Shown here piece after piece: positions 10,049 through 20,009 of a DNA stretch of 64,000 nt. Each line of letters opens with the position of its first letter. The stretch's first letter is position 1. This stretch comes from Guadua angustifolia (lineage: Eukaryota > Streptophyta > Magnoliopsida > Poales > Poaceae). Location of the stretch: contig CM070512.1 in the NCBI GenBank assembly GCA_036346375.1, forward strand, positions 36,254,466 to 36,318,465. The letters are read 5' to 3'. The notes under the pieces were generated by a model, which searched no databases, was not told the DNA's origin, and worked only from the letters and a program-made list of their open reading frames with translations. A program made the position numbers and the translations under genes.

Positions 10049-10244
10049 TGTGGCATTACGGTGTGAGGTTATACCATGTTTTTTGGGCTTTTCCTGGTGA
10101 CTGCGCATCTCCGGGGGGAGTTTGGGCCTTGCGAGAGTTAGTTTGGGCCGTGGGGGAATTAAGTGGGCCGTCGGTGGGGTTTGTTTTTTTGTTGGCCCAT
10201 GAGGGGGGAAAAGATCCTGCCAACCTTTAGGGTTTCCACCCCAT
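10049..10244 (+). mobile_element. LTR, 5' part (plus strand), split by a MULE
   Basis: It begins TGTGGCATTACGGTGTGAGG, close to the usual gypsy LTR start, and continues at 20010 after the MULE. Its counterpart end at 21879 (inverted: TGTAACACCCCAGC) has matching symmetry. Removing the MULE gives a ~2.06-kb LTR. The flanking five bases (TAGAA on the left, CAATT on the right) do not match, so the outer boundaries are approximate. Confidence 0.55.
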
Positions 10245-10326
10245 GAAATTTTTTTTATTTAATATTTATTTTAAATGTTTTTTGCAAAACTAGTCAGCCG
10301 AATGAAAAAATTGCAAAAATACCCAC
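10245..10326 (+). repeat. MULE left terminal inverted repeat
   Basis: Pairs with 19929-20009 in inverted orientation over about 80 bp with only a few mismatches and one small indel. The repeat continues inward, less exactly, into a palindrome centred on GCGATCGC (10345-10352). Confidence 0.85.
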
Positions 10327-10585
10327 CCGTCACCTCAGTGAGGGGCGATCGCCCCCTACTGGGGCGACAGGGGGTTGTTTTAACGGCAGATTTCGAAATC
10401 TAACGGCTGAGGGGAGGGAAAATATAAAAAATAGACCTGTCACCCCAGTAGGGGGCGACAGGTTACTGTAGCAATTTTTTTTGTAATTTTTTTTGGTATA
10501 TCATTTGTACAAGAATTGTTGTATTGAACCGGGAAGAATTAAAAAAATAAGAAAAACTTGTTGTTGTATTCTACCGATTTTTTTT
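10327..10585. repeat. Palindromic CTGTCGCC / GGCGACAG modules near the left TIR
   Basis: Two hairpins: one centred on GGGGCGATCGCCCC (10342-10355) with outer arms around CAGT...ACTG and GGGGCGACAGG, and one at about 10436-10462 with arms CCTGTC...GACAGG. The rest is T-rich with no coding signal. Confidence 0.6.
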
Positions 10586-11755
10586 TACTTTGTTAGCGAG
10601 ACGCATCGCACTTAAGATTTTCGTAGTATCGTATGGTCCGCCGAATATGACCGAAAAAATATGACAAAAATCACGGGCGACCAACGCAACGCGGGCTACC
10701 ACTTATGTACGGGCGAGATGGCCGGACATTGCCCCAGTGGGAAGTTGCGAAAACCGGAAAAGGCACTCGCGGCTACAAAACTGCGGAAATCGTGGCCACT
10801 TAAGGGTTTTCGTAGCCCCGCGGGGCAGGCCGAATATAGCCCAAAAAATATAGAAAAAATCAAGAGAGACCTACAAAACGCGAGCTACCATTTACGTATA
10901 GGCAAGATAGCCAGACGTTGCCTGGGTAGGAAGTTGCGAAAATCGGAAAAGGCACTCGCGCCCACGGAACCACGGAAATTGTGGCCACTTAGGGGTTTTC
11001 GTAGCCCCGCGGGACAGGTCGAATACGGCCCAAAAAATATGGGAAAAATCAAGAGCGACCTACGCAACGCGGGCTACCACTTACGTATGGGCGAGATAGG
11101 CAGACGTTGCCCCGGCAGGAAGTTGCGAAAATCGGAAAAGGCACTCATGCCACGGAACCACGGAAATCGTGGGCCACTTAGGGGTTTTCGTAGTCTCTGA
11201 CGGACAGGCGAATCGCCCAAAAATACGGGAAAAATCAAGAGCGACCTACGCAACGCGGGCTACCACTTACGTATGGGCGAGATAGGCATACGTTGCCCCG
11301 GCAGGAAGTTGCGAAAATCGGAAAAGGCACTCGCGGCCACGGAACCACGGAAATCGTGGCCACTTAGGGTTTTCGTGTCTCATGACAGGTCGAATACAAC
11401 CCAAAAAATATGGGAAAAATCAAGAGCGACCTACGCAACGCGGGCTACCACTTACGTATGGGCGAGATAGGCAGACGTTGCCCCGGCAGGAAGTTGCGAA
11501 AATCGGAAAAGGCACTCGCGGCCACGGAACCACGGAAATCGTGGCCACTTAGGGGTTTTCGTAGCCCCGTGGGACGGGCCGAATACTGCCGAAAAAATAC
11601 AGAAAAAATCAAGAGCGACCTACGCAGCGCGGGCTACTACTTACGTATGGGCGAGATAGGCAGACGTTGCCCCGGCAGGAAGTTGCAAAAATCGAAAAAG
11701 GCACTCGCGGCCATGAAACCATGGAGATCGCGGGCACGAAACATCTAATTTTTGA
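10586..11755. repeat. ~188-bp tandem repeat array, about six units
   Basis: Unit anchors at roughly 10677, 10866, 11056, 11241, 11428 and 11618 give spacings of 189, 190, 185, 187 and 190 bp. The first and last units are more diverged than the middle ones. Each unit holds GGAAATCGTGGCCAC preceded by GGCCACGGAACCACGG, an internal hairpin. Units of 189 bp keep one frame open (a 179-codon frame at 10661-11200), but the other spacings are not multiples of three, so the frame is incidental. Tandem arrays next to TIRs are known in MULEs. Confidence 0.85.
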
Positions 11756-11810
11756 TACTGGGGAGATAGGGCCCACCATATTTGTATGTAATAAAGGAGG
11801 AAAAATTAAC
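11756..11810 (+). repeat. Left outer arm of a large foldback, cut off by a solo LTR
   Basis: Blocks GGGCCCACCATA and ATAAAGGAGG here match, inverted, the stretch at 16560-16642. The arm is completed after the solo LTR at 16435-16497. See the foldback entry at 16435. Confidence 0.8.
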
Positions 11811-14800
11811 TGTAACGACCCCCATTTTTACACAGAATGCAAAAATGGAAATCTAATGTGCTTGCAGTACTAGTCCCTGGATCAGTAGCTAGCACGCACA
11901 TTTCAACAAAAGGAATCACAACCATACAATATATTAATTAAGCGGAAATGAATAATTAACGAAATATTTCAACTCAGAGATTATAGCAGCAAGGAAGCAA
12001 TAACCCGTAGTTTGCCCAACCGACCCGCAGGCAACTGACTAGGCATAAACTCCAGATAGAACACGCTTCAAGGAAGAACCCGCAACCTGCGATGAACAAC
12101 TTCGAAGCTGCGCTAACTCATCCACCTACATATAATTAGGCAAGGGTGAGTATTTTACATACTCAGCAAGACTTGAGCAAAACCTACAATACATGCAGGC
12201 CGTTTCAAAGGAGGCTACTACAGTTAATTTAGCATAAAGCGAATTTGAATTGGAAACCAAGTTATTTGCAAACGGAATTTAAAAGAGCAAGATTAATTGA
12301 TAGCAAATAAGTAAAGCATAAATAACACTCACCGTCCTCCATGACGTGAGTTCGAATCGATCCTTGCCATCGCATGGCATATATCCAGATTCTTTGTCCA
12401 CACAGGCACAACAACTGATTCCAATACTTGCCCACACAGGTATAGCATTGGGTCATCGTGGGGTAAGCTAACTTGTAAAATAAACCTTTTGAAAATCAAA
12501 GCTAACATTGCAATGACTTCACCGAGTGCTCATGATCATGGCGCGGCTAATTAATTAGATTTAAACTCTGCAGAGGTGTACAACTTTACCCACAAGGAAT
12601 GATCCACCTTTTATGAGACATTTCGACACACGCCCAATAGAACAAAGTGCTCGCCAAAGCATCATACATAGTCATTACATTACCTAGACATGGCTTTGGT
12701 CCAGCCGGACGTTAACCTCGCCTCGAAAAACAGAGACACTCACCCAAGCTGTGGATCCACATTTATCACACCCAACACCACGTCTCTGTCCATGGCAAGG
12801 CGTGACACCGCTTGCATGGGTGGAACCCCGCCAAGCAGCACCAAGCGGAATGCTTGGGACCCGCCCAAGCAGCGATCAACGGGAATGCTTGTGCTAGCTC
12901 CCGCCTACCAATGAACAAAGCCACATCTAAATAACTTAATAGGCTAAGGCTACCCGTAATAGCCCTCGTGGTTGCACGGAAATCTCGGATCAATAGCATC
13001 CCATTGCTCGGTCCTTAATCCGACAGGCGACACTTCACCCTACACTACGTGCAATTCCTTTCGCACAACCGCTATTGCCAATAATCGCCGCATCAAAGCA
13101 TAGTTTTATTTTGGGTTTTAATCAAAGTACCGCAACCAACAAGATGCCATTTTCAATATTTTCAGAAACCAAGATTGATTTGATCATCACTATTTTGATT
13201 CTAAAGCATGGCTAAGCATGAATAAAATAAACGCATATACCCATGATGACATTAAGTAATGCCCAACCTTAATCTATGGTTGTCAAGGTTCACATTTTCA
13301 TAATCATCAAAGGAGATTCACGAGACAACAGGTATAACTACCAAATCCACAAAATAGCAATTTACATAAAGTAAACGCATGCATAAAACAATTTGATGCA
13401 CAAAAGGAATAGAAAATAGTAGGATCAATATGGTCAAAGGAAGCTTGCCTTGCTTAATTATTGCTTACGGTGAAGATGAGGATTGAAGCTGACGACGACG
13501 ACGGAAACAACAACGTCGGGTTCTACACGTCGATCAACGGAAAATAACGCAAAGCAACAAACTAACTTCAATAAGGCAAAAGAATATAGATAGCACAACA
13601 AATAAACTCTGATAAAGAAACAGGGATTGCTCTTTTATGGATTTATAAATCTTAATTTACGAATTCAAGATGCAAAGATTGGTTAGATTAATAGAATTAA
13701 GCATTAATTGCAAGGTTTCATTGATTTACTATTCATGATATGAGTTTTGACAATCTTATTACTTATGAGTTTTGCCCTATTAGGATTTGTATGCAAGACA
13801 TGATGGAATATGGTTATTCCTTCATACTGAGATGATTTATACTTTGCATAACAATCCTAAGTTGATTCCATGAATTTTAGGCTTTAGCTGATACATTATA
13901 ATCATTGTTGAAAAGGCTTAAGTGGTATCGCTAAATTGACATTTATTCGGAATCGGCCAAAAGAGTGAATCAAAAGGTTAACACTTAAGGGTTTTGGTCT
14001 GATGAGATTAATAGAAAAACCTAAATGGATTATGATTCTTTTTACAGAATATGGTAGTATAAACATTGTACAGCGTTTCCAGACTAGTTTCACTGATTTT
14101 TGTATTTAGACAAGTTGTTTTATCCATCGCTGAAATAGTCTAAATGACCATGCTGGAAATCTTAATTCGGCCATGATTCAAACTCAGTTTCTAACTACAC
14201 TAAACATAATTCTTGATTCATTTTTCAGGTGTTAACAGGAAGCAATCCTAGGGATGTTTTAAAGTTGATTTTGCATTGCTTTGAATTAAACTGCAATAGG
14301 TTTCCTATTTGAGTATTGACACATTTGACATTTCCTTATGATAAAAGAATTCAAGTTAAGCTTCATTCCAAATATTTCCACATAAGTGGTTCTCTATTAA
14401 TTCCAGAAACCTATTCAAAGTGTTGTTACCATTCCATGAGCTAACATGCTAGTATCTTGCTAATGGCCATAAAAGGGTTTAATGAGGATTAACAACCAAT
14501 TTTATTAAACTTGGTCCTAAGAGTAAATATTGTTGCATGATTAGGTTTATTTCAATCCCAGAAGCACATATTCATTTCTTATATGGTTTTATGAACTATT
14601 ATACACTCATTTCTCTTAATGGCCATATTAAGCTTTACTAATGGTTGCTAAACAACTGAATTAAACCTTGCTCAAAGATTAAATATATTTTCATGATTGA
14701 GTTTATTAAAATTCCAGAGACAACAAGAACTTATTTTATAGTTATAAAAGTTATATCTTTCACATGTGCCATACTGATCATAATAGTGTTTGTTCTATTC

Positions 14801-16434
14801 TTGACTTTAATAATCGTTCTATGAATCAAGAATTGAATATTTTTGTATATTTAAATCCATCCTGATCTTAGCATCACATTAATATTTATTTTACCATCTC
14901 ATTACTTATTATTCACAAGGTTCCATTATAAATCATATTAGCTCCCTAATCAAAGTTTAATATAAATAATTATTCCGCAGGTCAAGAATTAAATGTCTTT
15001 ACATATTTATATTTCTCTTGACTTTAGATGATTATACAAATTTATTCCACTGGTTTCTAACCAACACTGCACAAGTTATCAATAATTGAATGCTAAAAAG
15101 GAGAATACGTTTTGTCAGCAGTGAAAACGCCTTTTGGCTCGGCTTCTTCTTCAACCCTGCTCGATTGCTCCAGCGCACAGACAGAAGAACAGAGCACTTC
15201 TAGGGCTGGCCGGCGAGGGGTCTTCCGGCGACTTTCCGGCGACGGCGACGGCACCAGGAGGGAGAGCTCGACGAGGTGAGTCCGGGGATGAGGTCGATTC
15301 GCTGGAAGAGACACCGGAGCAGCGCGCAGCAGAGCTTGGGCGGCGGAAATGGCGAGAGTTTCGGAGAGAAAACAACGGCATTAGGGATTGAATCGATGGC
15401 TTTGTAAGCATCACGGGATCACAGGGAGTCCATTCTTGGGGCTTACCTGAAGGAGAAACTCGAGGGCTCTACCCACGGCCACGGACTCGGGGAAGAAGGG
15501 CGACAGTGCGGCTTGTTTTTACATGAAGAACTCCAAATCTTTTTGTTGGAACTTGATCACTAGAAGCTCTAGATGGTGTATCCGGGAGGAATTTGGGAAT
15601 GATTGGTCGTCTTGCTTGAATTTTCCCTCGCGCCAAGCTTCAGGGGTTCTTTGTTCATGGCGGTTTTGGGTGAGTTCTGGGCGTCTCAGTGAGGAAGAAG
15701 AAGGAAGTGAGGGGAGGTCCTTGCGGCCATTGGGGCATGGTTTATAGCCAAGGATTGCAGTGTGGGAGTGGGATTCGTGGCAGTCATCGCTGGTAGTGCG
15801 CCACTAGCTTCGGGACTTCGTCAGTCGAAGAAACAGAGAGGAAGGAACGGGGTTGGGGCGATGAGTTCGGCAGCAAGCTCTGGGGTCCATTGTCAGTGAC
15901 TGTGAATTCAACTATGCGCCAACGGAACGGAGTAGCAACCAAATGGCCCACGCGTCGGCGACTAACCAATTTCCGGTTTCGAATTCTAATTTTTGATTAA
16001 GATCAATTGAAGCATATTATTTTTCAAACTTTGTTTTTCAAAAGTATTTGATCTCGGAATACTTCTATAAATTTTTGAACTCCATTTGTGATTCCATTAT
16101 TTCATGTGAATTCCGACAATATATTATTTTGAATTTAAAAGTTATCTTTTCATTTTACTTCTTCATCATTTTATGCATAAAATTTCAATTGCTGGCTAAA
16201 ATGATTTAATTGAATGATCAGAGTTCTCATGGAAATTTTTCTAAATTTTTACTTTTTTATATTTTTGCCTTTTCCTCGTTTTTCATCCTTTGTTTCCTTT
16301 TGTTGGATTTTTCATATAAAGAATAATTTCAAAGAAATCCAAATGAAATTCAATAACACCAAGAAACTCAGAAGTAAATATTTTCAAATTTAAAATATTC
16401 ATTTTCACTTTATTCAATTTTTCAGGATGTTACA
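11811..16434 (-). mobile_element. Solo LTR of a Tekay-like gypsy element (minus orientation), 4624 bp
   Basis: Starts TGTAACGACC and ends GGATGTTACA, flanked on both sides by TTAAC (11806-11810 and 16435-16439), a perfect 5-bp target duplication. No gag, pol or second LTR lies inside. Orientation is inferred from the GAGTA(7 nt)TACTC hairpin at 12148-12164 and the block GCATAAAGCG, both inverted relative to the plus-strand LTRs. It shares long blocks with the solo LTR at 25892-31492 (for example CTGGATCAGTAGCTAGCAC and CGACCCGCAGGCAACTGAC), so they are one family. The GC-rich zone near 15100-15950 would be the transcribed leader side. Intervening AT-rich DNA (13600-15060) holds no gene. Confidence 0.9.
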
Positions 16435-16642
16435 TTAACTTTCTTTGTGAAAATGTCGGGAGCTGCCGAAGGTACATATCGCCCTGAAATGGGGCGATCG
16501 CCCCATTTCAGGGCGATATGTACCTTCGGCCGGTGTGCCTCCTGACATTTTCACAGCAGGTTAATTTCTCCTCCTTTATTATACGAAAAACAATTTGAAA
16601 CAAATATTATATACAACTATGGTGGGCCCTATCCCCCCGGTA
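16435..16642. repeat. Core and right arm of the MULE foldback
   Basis: A perfect 66-bp palindrome (16465-16530) centred on GGGGCGATCGCCCC extends imperfectly outward (GTGAAAATGTC at left, GACATTTTCAC at right) and then into the arms containing the GGAGGA and GGGCCCACCAT blocks. With the LTR removed, the foldback is about 265 bp long with arms of about 115-145 bp. The right arm carries about 27 extra bases. Cruciform or hairpin RNA formation is inferred. Confidence 0.85.
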
Positions 16643-16799
16643 TCGGGCGATCGCCCCATACCCGGGCGATATTTACCCTTTATAACCTTCGCTCTCGCTC
16701 GCGGCCTCGCGGAGCCAGCAGCGAGAGAAGAAGAAAGAACCAAAGAGAGAAGGGAAGGGAAGGAGAGGGAGGAAACGATACGTAGAGGTTCAATCCAAA

Positions 16800-17379
16800 A
16801 TGCCGAGGCGTGGTAGTGGAAAGGGAAAGGGAAAGGCGAAGGAAGAGGTAGGCGTTTCGGCGTGGCCGCGCAACATCGCGTACCAGGACCTCTTCGTACC
16901 TGTGGGGGTTGTACCACCGATGTGTCTGTGCGGAGATCCTTACAGGCTCGTCCGCTCTTGGGATACCTCAACTTGGAAGAGGAGGTATTGGATGTGCCGC
17001 AACTACGAATTCGACCCGCCGGAGAAGAGCCTGAAGAATCGCCAGCTGGTAACAATCATACGTGTTTCGTAATGTTTGTACGTGAAACTTTGCTAATTTA
17101 CTTTTCACGCTGTCGCCTCCGCCGCTGTGTGAATTTGAGCGGTGGTTTGATATGGAGATCGATCCGGAGGACCAAAGGCTCCTTGATCAAAGCATCCGAG
17201 ACGACGAGTTTAGACGGCAGCTTCAAGCGCAGCGTGACACGGCACGCGAGGAGGCACGTCGAAAGGAAGCGGAGGAGAAGGAGGCCGAGAGAGAGAGGAA
17301 ACGAGAGAGGGCACGTCGTCCCAGAGAAGCCCCACCGGAGGCATGGGCGAAAGGGAAGTGGCCTCGATCGACTCAGTAG
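16800..17379 (+). pseudogene. GRF-type zinc-finger protein gene carried by the MULE
   Basis: ATG 16800 opens an 83-codon exon ending at donor CTG/GTAACA (17049). It starts MPRRGSGKGKGKAK and contains PPMCLCGDP and RRYWMCRNYEFDPPE, the pattern of plant GRF zinc fingers. The second exon (about 17110-17379) continues in phase with SPPPLCEFERWFDMEIDPED and a Glu/Arg/Lys-rich helix (EEARRKEAEEKEAERERKR), ending TAG. Such proteins are frequent in grass genomes near MULEs; their role is unknown. The expected intron acceptor reads CACG instead of an AG, with no AG anywhere in 17049-17115, so normal splicing looks impossible. A TATA-like TTTATAAC lies at about 16679. It ends a few bases from the end of the mudrA remnant on the other strand. 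Confidence 0.65.
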
Positions 17380-17385
17380 ACGAGA

Positions 17386-18721
17386 GTGTCGGAAGGCAAT
17401 GTGCCGTCCATGCAAATGACCGGGCGACAGTGTCGGAAGGCATTTATGCATGCGCCGAGGGTGAAGAAGGCCCGCTGCAAGACCCACTTACCCGCGCATG
17501 CACCATCTGCGGGGAACTCCGCAATATCGACGACCGTACCGGGATTCCTACTTGATATTGCCCTAAGCAAGTGTGGAATATTCTCGTAAGAAGCCTCGTA
17601 TGTCCCGAACCGTATTTGCAAAGCTGTTCTTTTTGCTCTCCATGCCTTTCCGTAGCTAATCTTGTACTAAAACCTCTCCTCCATGGCTCTGATAATGGAT
17701 CGAGGCTGCAGGTGCGGATTGTCCACGATCTGACCATAAAACACATTTGCACCCAAGTGGACGATAGATTGCGGTGTTCCTGCTCCGCTTCCTCCAGTTG
17801 GCAGTTATGCTCCGTCACTATGGAACATTTCCAGTAGTCCCTCCACTTCCCTTGTATGCATGCACCCGCCATGGACACGAATCAACTATGCACCTCACGT
17901 CGTAGTCTTTTTCTTTGGACTTCACTACCTCGAATTGCCGCCAAGAGACATTGACCATGATTTCACCGCATCCATCACGCCTCCTTGTCTTTATATATGG
18001 CCCTCTGCGACCTCGTTCTCATGATACTCCCATGCATCTCTGTTCCTTCATTCATTGTTAGGTCTTCGAAATTATAATTAGTCCACGCACCAGGGACAGG
18101 CACCTCAGGAGTGTTGTCCTCCTCGTCTGAGCGTTCGCCATCAGGGACTTCCTCATCCACACGGTCCTCCTCGTCCATCAAGTCAACTATGTGCTCCACC
18201 TCCTCCCCCTCGTCGGCCACCCCCCGCGCCTCCACGATTGCCTCCTCGCCGGCCCCCCCGATCACGTCGCCACCGCCAACCTCGTGTCCCTCGTCTCCGG
18301 GGTCCTCGCCACCTTCATCATCGCATTCTTGCATATCTGTCTTCCCCTCCTCCGTAATATCTACCCCGACATCACGAACATCCGACATCGATGGAGGTAC
18401 ACGTACCAATCTACATAACATGAGCGCCAGCCCCGCTCTGGCAGTACCCAACATAGCTCCTCCATGACGATGTCGCTTAATAGGAACCAGCTCTCCATAA
18501 AAAGTCTTGCATGACGACTTACTCTTGCTCTAACCCGCAATAGAACACTCTAGGCATCCAAACCAACATCCAAACATCCACTCCAACAAACCCTGTATAT
18601 CCTATCTCTCGGCCTAGACATGCCCTGTGGTGTTGAAAATCTTTGACAAATCCACTCCATCTAGCCCCTGTGCTATCTCCCCATCTCCATAGAATATTTG
18701 AAAATACAATTTCTCCGACAT
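17386..18721 (-). pseudogene. mudrA-like (MURA) transposase remnant, N-terminal half
   Basis: From ATG at 18721 the minus strand reads MSEKLYFQIFYGDGEIAQGL and GVDLSK, the usual N-terminus of grass MULE transposases. It then breaks up by stops and shifts, shows an acidic region (about 18450-17980, ending EVPVPGAWTNYNFEDLTMNE), and resumes with fragments of the zinc-finger-like region. At 17621-17375 it reads FGTYEASYENIPHLL, RNPGTVVDI, VLQRAFFTLGACINAF and CRPVICMDGT, the start of the MULE DDE domain including the first catalytic Asp. Everything after that Asp is missing. Frameshifts near 17880 and 17975 and several stops show it is dead. Confidence 0.8.
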
Positions 18722-19054
18722 GCTGCCTACAACGTCGAACCGAAAAATCATCATTTCTAATTTTTTTTACTCAATAAATTTCTAGCGTAGCACGGTGCCT
18801 GACGATATGTTGCTAGCCTACCATGATTTTAAATATACTCTAAAATACAATGTATAAAACGAATAGTGATCATACTAAAAAATCCGATTATAAATAAGTA
18901 ATTCGACTACCCATTTTTTCATTACAGAATTACTACTACATATTATTCATTTGTCTTAATATTAAAAACTGTATATATACATGATATATCGTACTTCCTT
19001 TAATTTCTACGTTGCAATTTTCGAAACATTGCCCGCGTAACATATGGCTAACCT
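18722..19054. other. AT-rich stretch upstream of the mudrA remnant
   Basis: No gene. It contains worn copies of the phrase found in the following tandem repeat (GCTAGCCTACCAT and GGCTAACCTACCACAT), suggesting the array once extended further. Confidence 0.45.
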
Positions 19055-19575
19055 ACCACATAAAATATAAACTAAATACTACAATTTTTAAATACTAAGC
19101 AATCCTAAATACTATATTAAATTTCTAAATATTACATATAAAATTTTTGAACTTACCGCAAATTTCTATTACATGGAATCTCAATATTTCTAAATACTAC
19201 ACAATCCTAATATTTCTAAACACTACATACTACATTAATTTCTAAATATTACCTAAAAATCACCACATAAAATATAAACTAAATACTACAATTTCTAAAT
19301 ACTAAACAAGCCTAAATACTATATTAAATTTCTAAATATTACATATAAAATTTTTGAACTTACATAAATTTCTATTACATGCAATCTCAATATTTCTAAA
19401 TACTACACAATCCTAATATTTCTAAACACTACATACTACATTAATTTCTAAATATTACCTAAAAACCACCACATAAAATATAAACTAAATACTACAATTT
19501 CTAAATATTAAACAAGCCTAAATACTATATTAAATTTCTAAAAATTACAAATAAAATTTTCGAACTTACCGCAAA
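19055..19575. repeat. ~206-bp AT-rich tandem repeat, about 2.5 copies
   Basis: The anchor CCACATAAAATATAAAC recurs at about 19055, 19264 and 19469. Units are built of shorter TTTCTAAATAYTACA phrases. No coding potential. Followed at 19585-19705 by a pyrimidine-only tract (CTTTTTCCCTCTCC-like repeats). Confidence 0.8.
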
Positions 19576-19928
19576 AACGAAGATTCAACTTTTTCCCCCT
19601 TTTTTCTTTCTCTTTTTCCCTCTCCTTTCTTTTCTTTCTCTTTTTCCCTCTCCTTTCTTTTCTTTCTTCCCTTCTCTTCTCCTCTCTTTTCTTCCCTTCT
19701 CCTCCCGTCATTGCTTCGGCTGCCCTCACTTGGGTTGAAATGAGCACAGTCGCTTCGCCCGAGCATTTAAATCCCTGTCGCCTCAAAGACCAGCGATCGC
19801 CCCACCCATGGGCGGCAAAGACAAGACAGTAACGTGTGGCGGGCAAGCAGTCGAGCGACCGCTTGTGCGAATCGTTAGGGTTTAGCACTGTCGCCCGATG
19901 AGGCGATCGCCTGCATCTTGAGGCGACA

Positions 19929-20009
19929 GTGGGTATTTTTGCAATTTTTTTTCGGCTGATTAGTTTTGCAAAAAACATTTAAAATAAATATTAAATAAAA
20001 AAAATTCGC
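19929..20009 (-). repeat. MULE right terminal inverted repeat
   Basis: Inverted partner of 10245-10326. Inward of it (19775-19928) lie two more GCGATCGC octamers, at 19793-19800 and 19903-19910; the second sits in a hairpin with outer arms CTGTCGCC and GGCGACAG. Confidence 0.85.

Larger units (their letters stand above)
10245..20009. mobile_element. Mutator-like element (MULE) with ~80-bp terminal inverted repeats
   Basis: The terminal repeats at 10245-10326 and 19929-20009 are nearly identical, sharing for example ATTTAATATTTATTTTAAAT and TTTTTTGCAAAACTA. Candidate 9-bp target copies CCACCCCAT (10236-10244) and CCACCCCCT (20010-20018) differ at one base, as expected for a Mutator insertion. 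Inside are a tandem array, a foldback, a GRF zinc-finger gene (plus) and a mudrA remnant (minus). A 4.6-kb solo LTR is nested at 11811-16434; without it the element is about 5.1 kb. The transposase is truncated, so this copy cannot move itself. Confidence 0.8.

Noticed and set aside
10661..11748. Long frames (179, 65 and 112 codons) with repeated RKLRKSEKAL-type peptides
   Set aside because: They are the 188-bp tandem repeat read through; unit lengths of 185-190 bp do not preserve frame, so no selection for protein is seen.
17098..17487. Arg/Leu-rich frames opposite the GRF gene
   Set aside because: Antisense of the Glu/Arg/Lys-rich helix; no family match.
18111..18467. Ser-rich plus-strand frame of 118 codons
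   Set aside because: Antisense shadow of the acidic region of the mudrA remnant.
19538..19978. 146-codon Lys/Glu-rich minus frame
   Set aside because: Product of a pyrimidine tract (19585-19705); runs into the MULE TIR.
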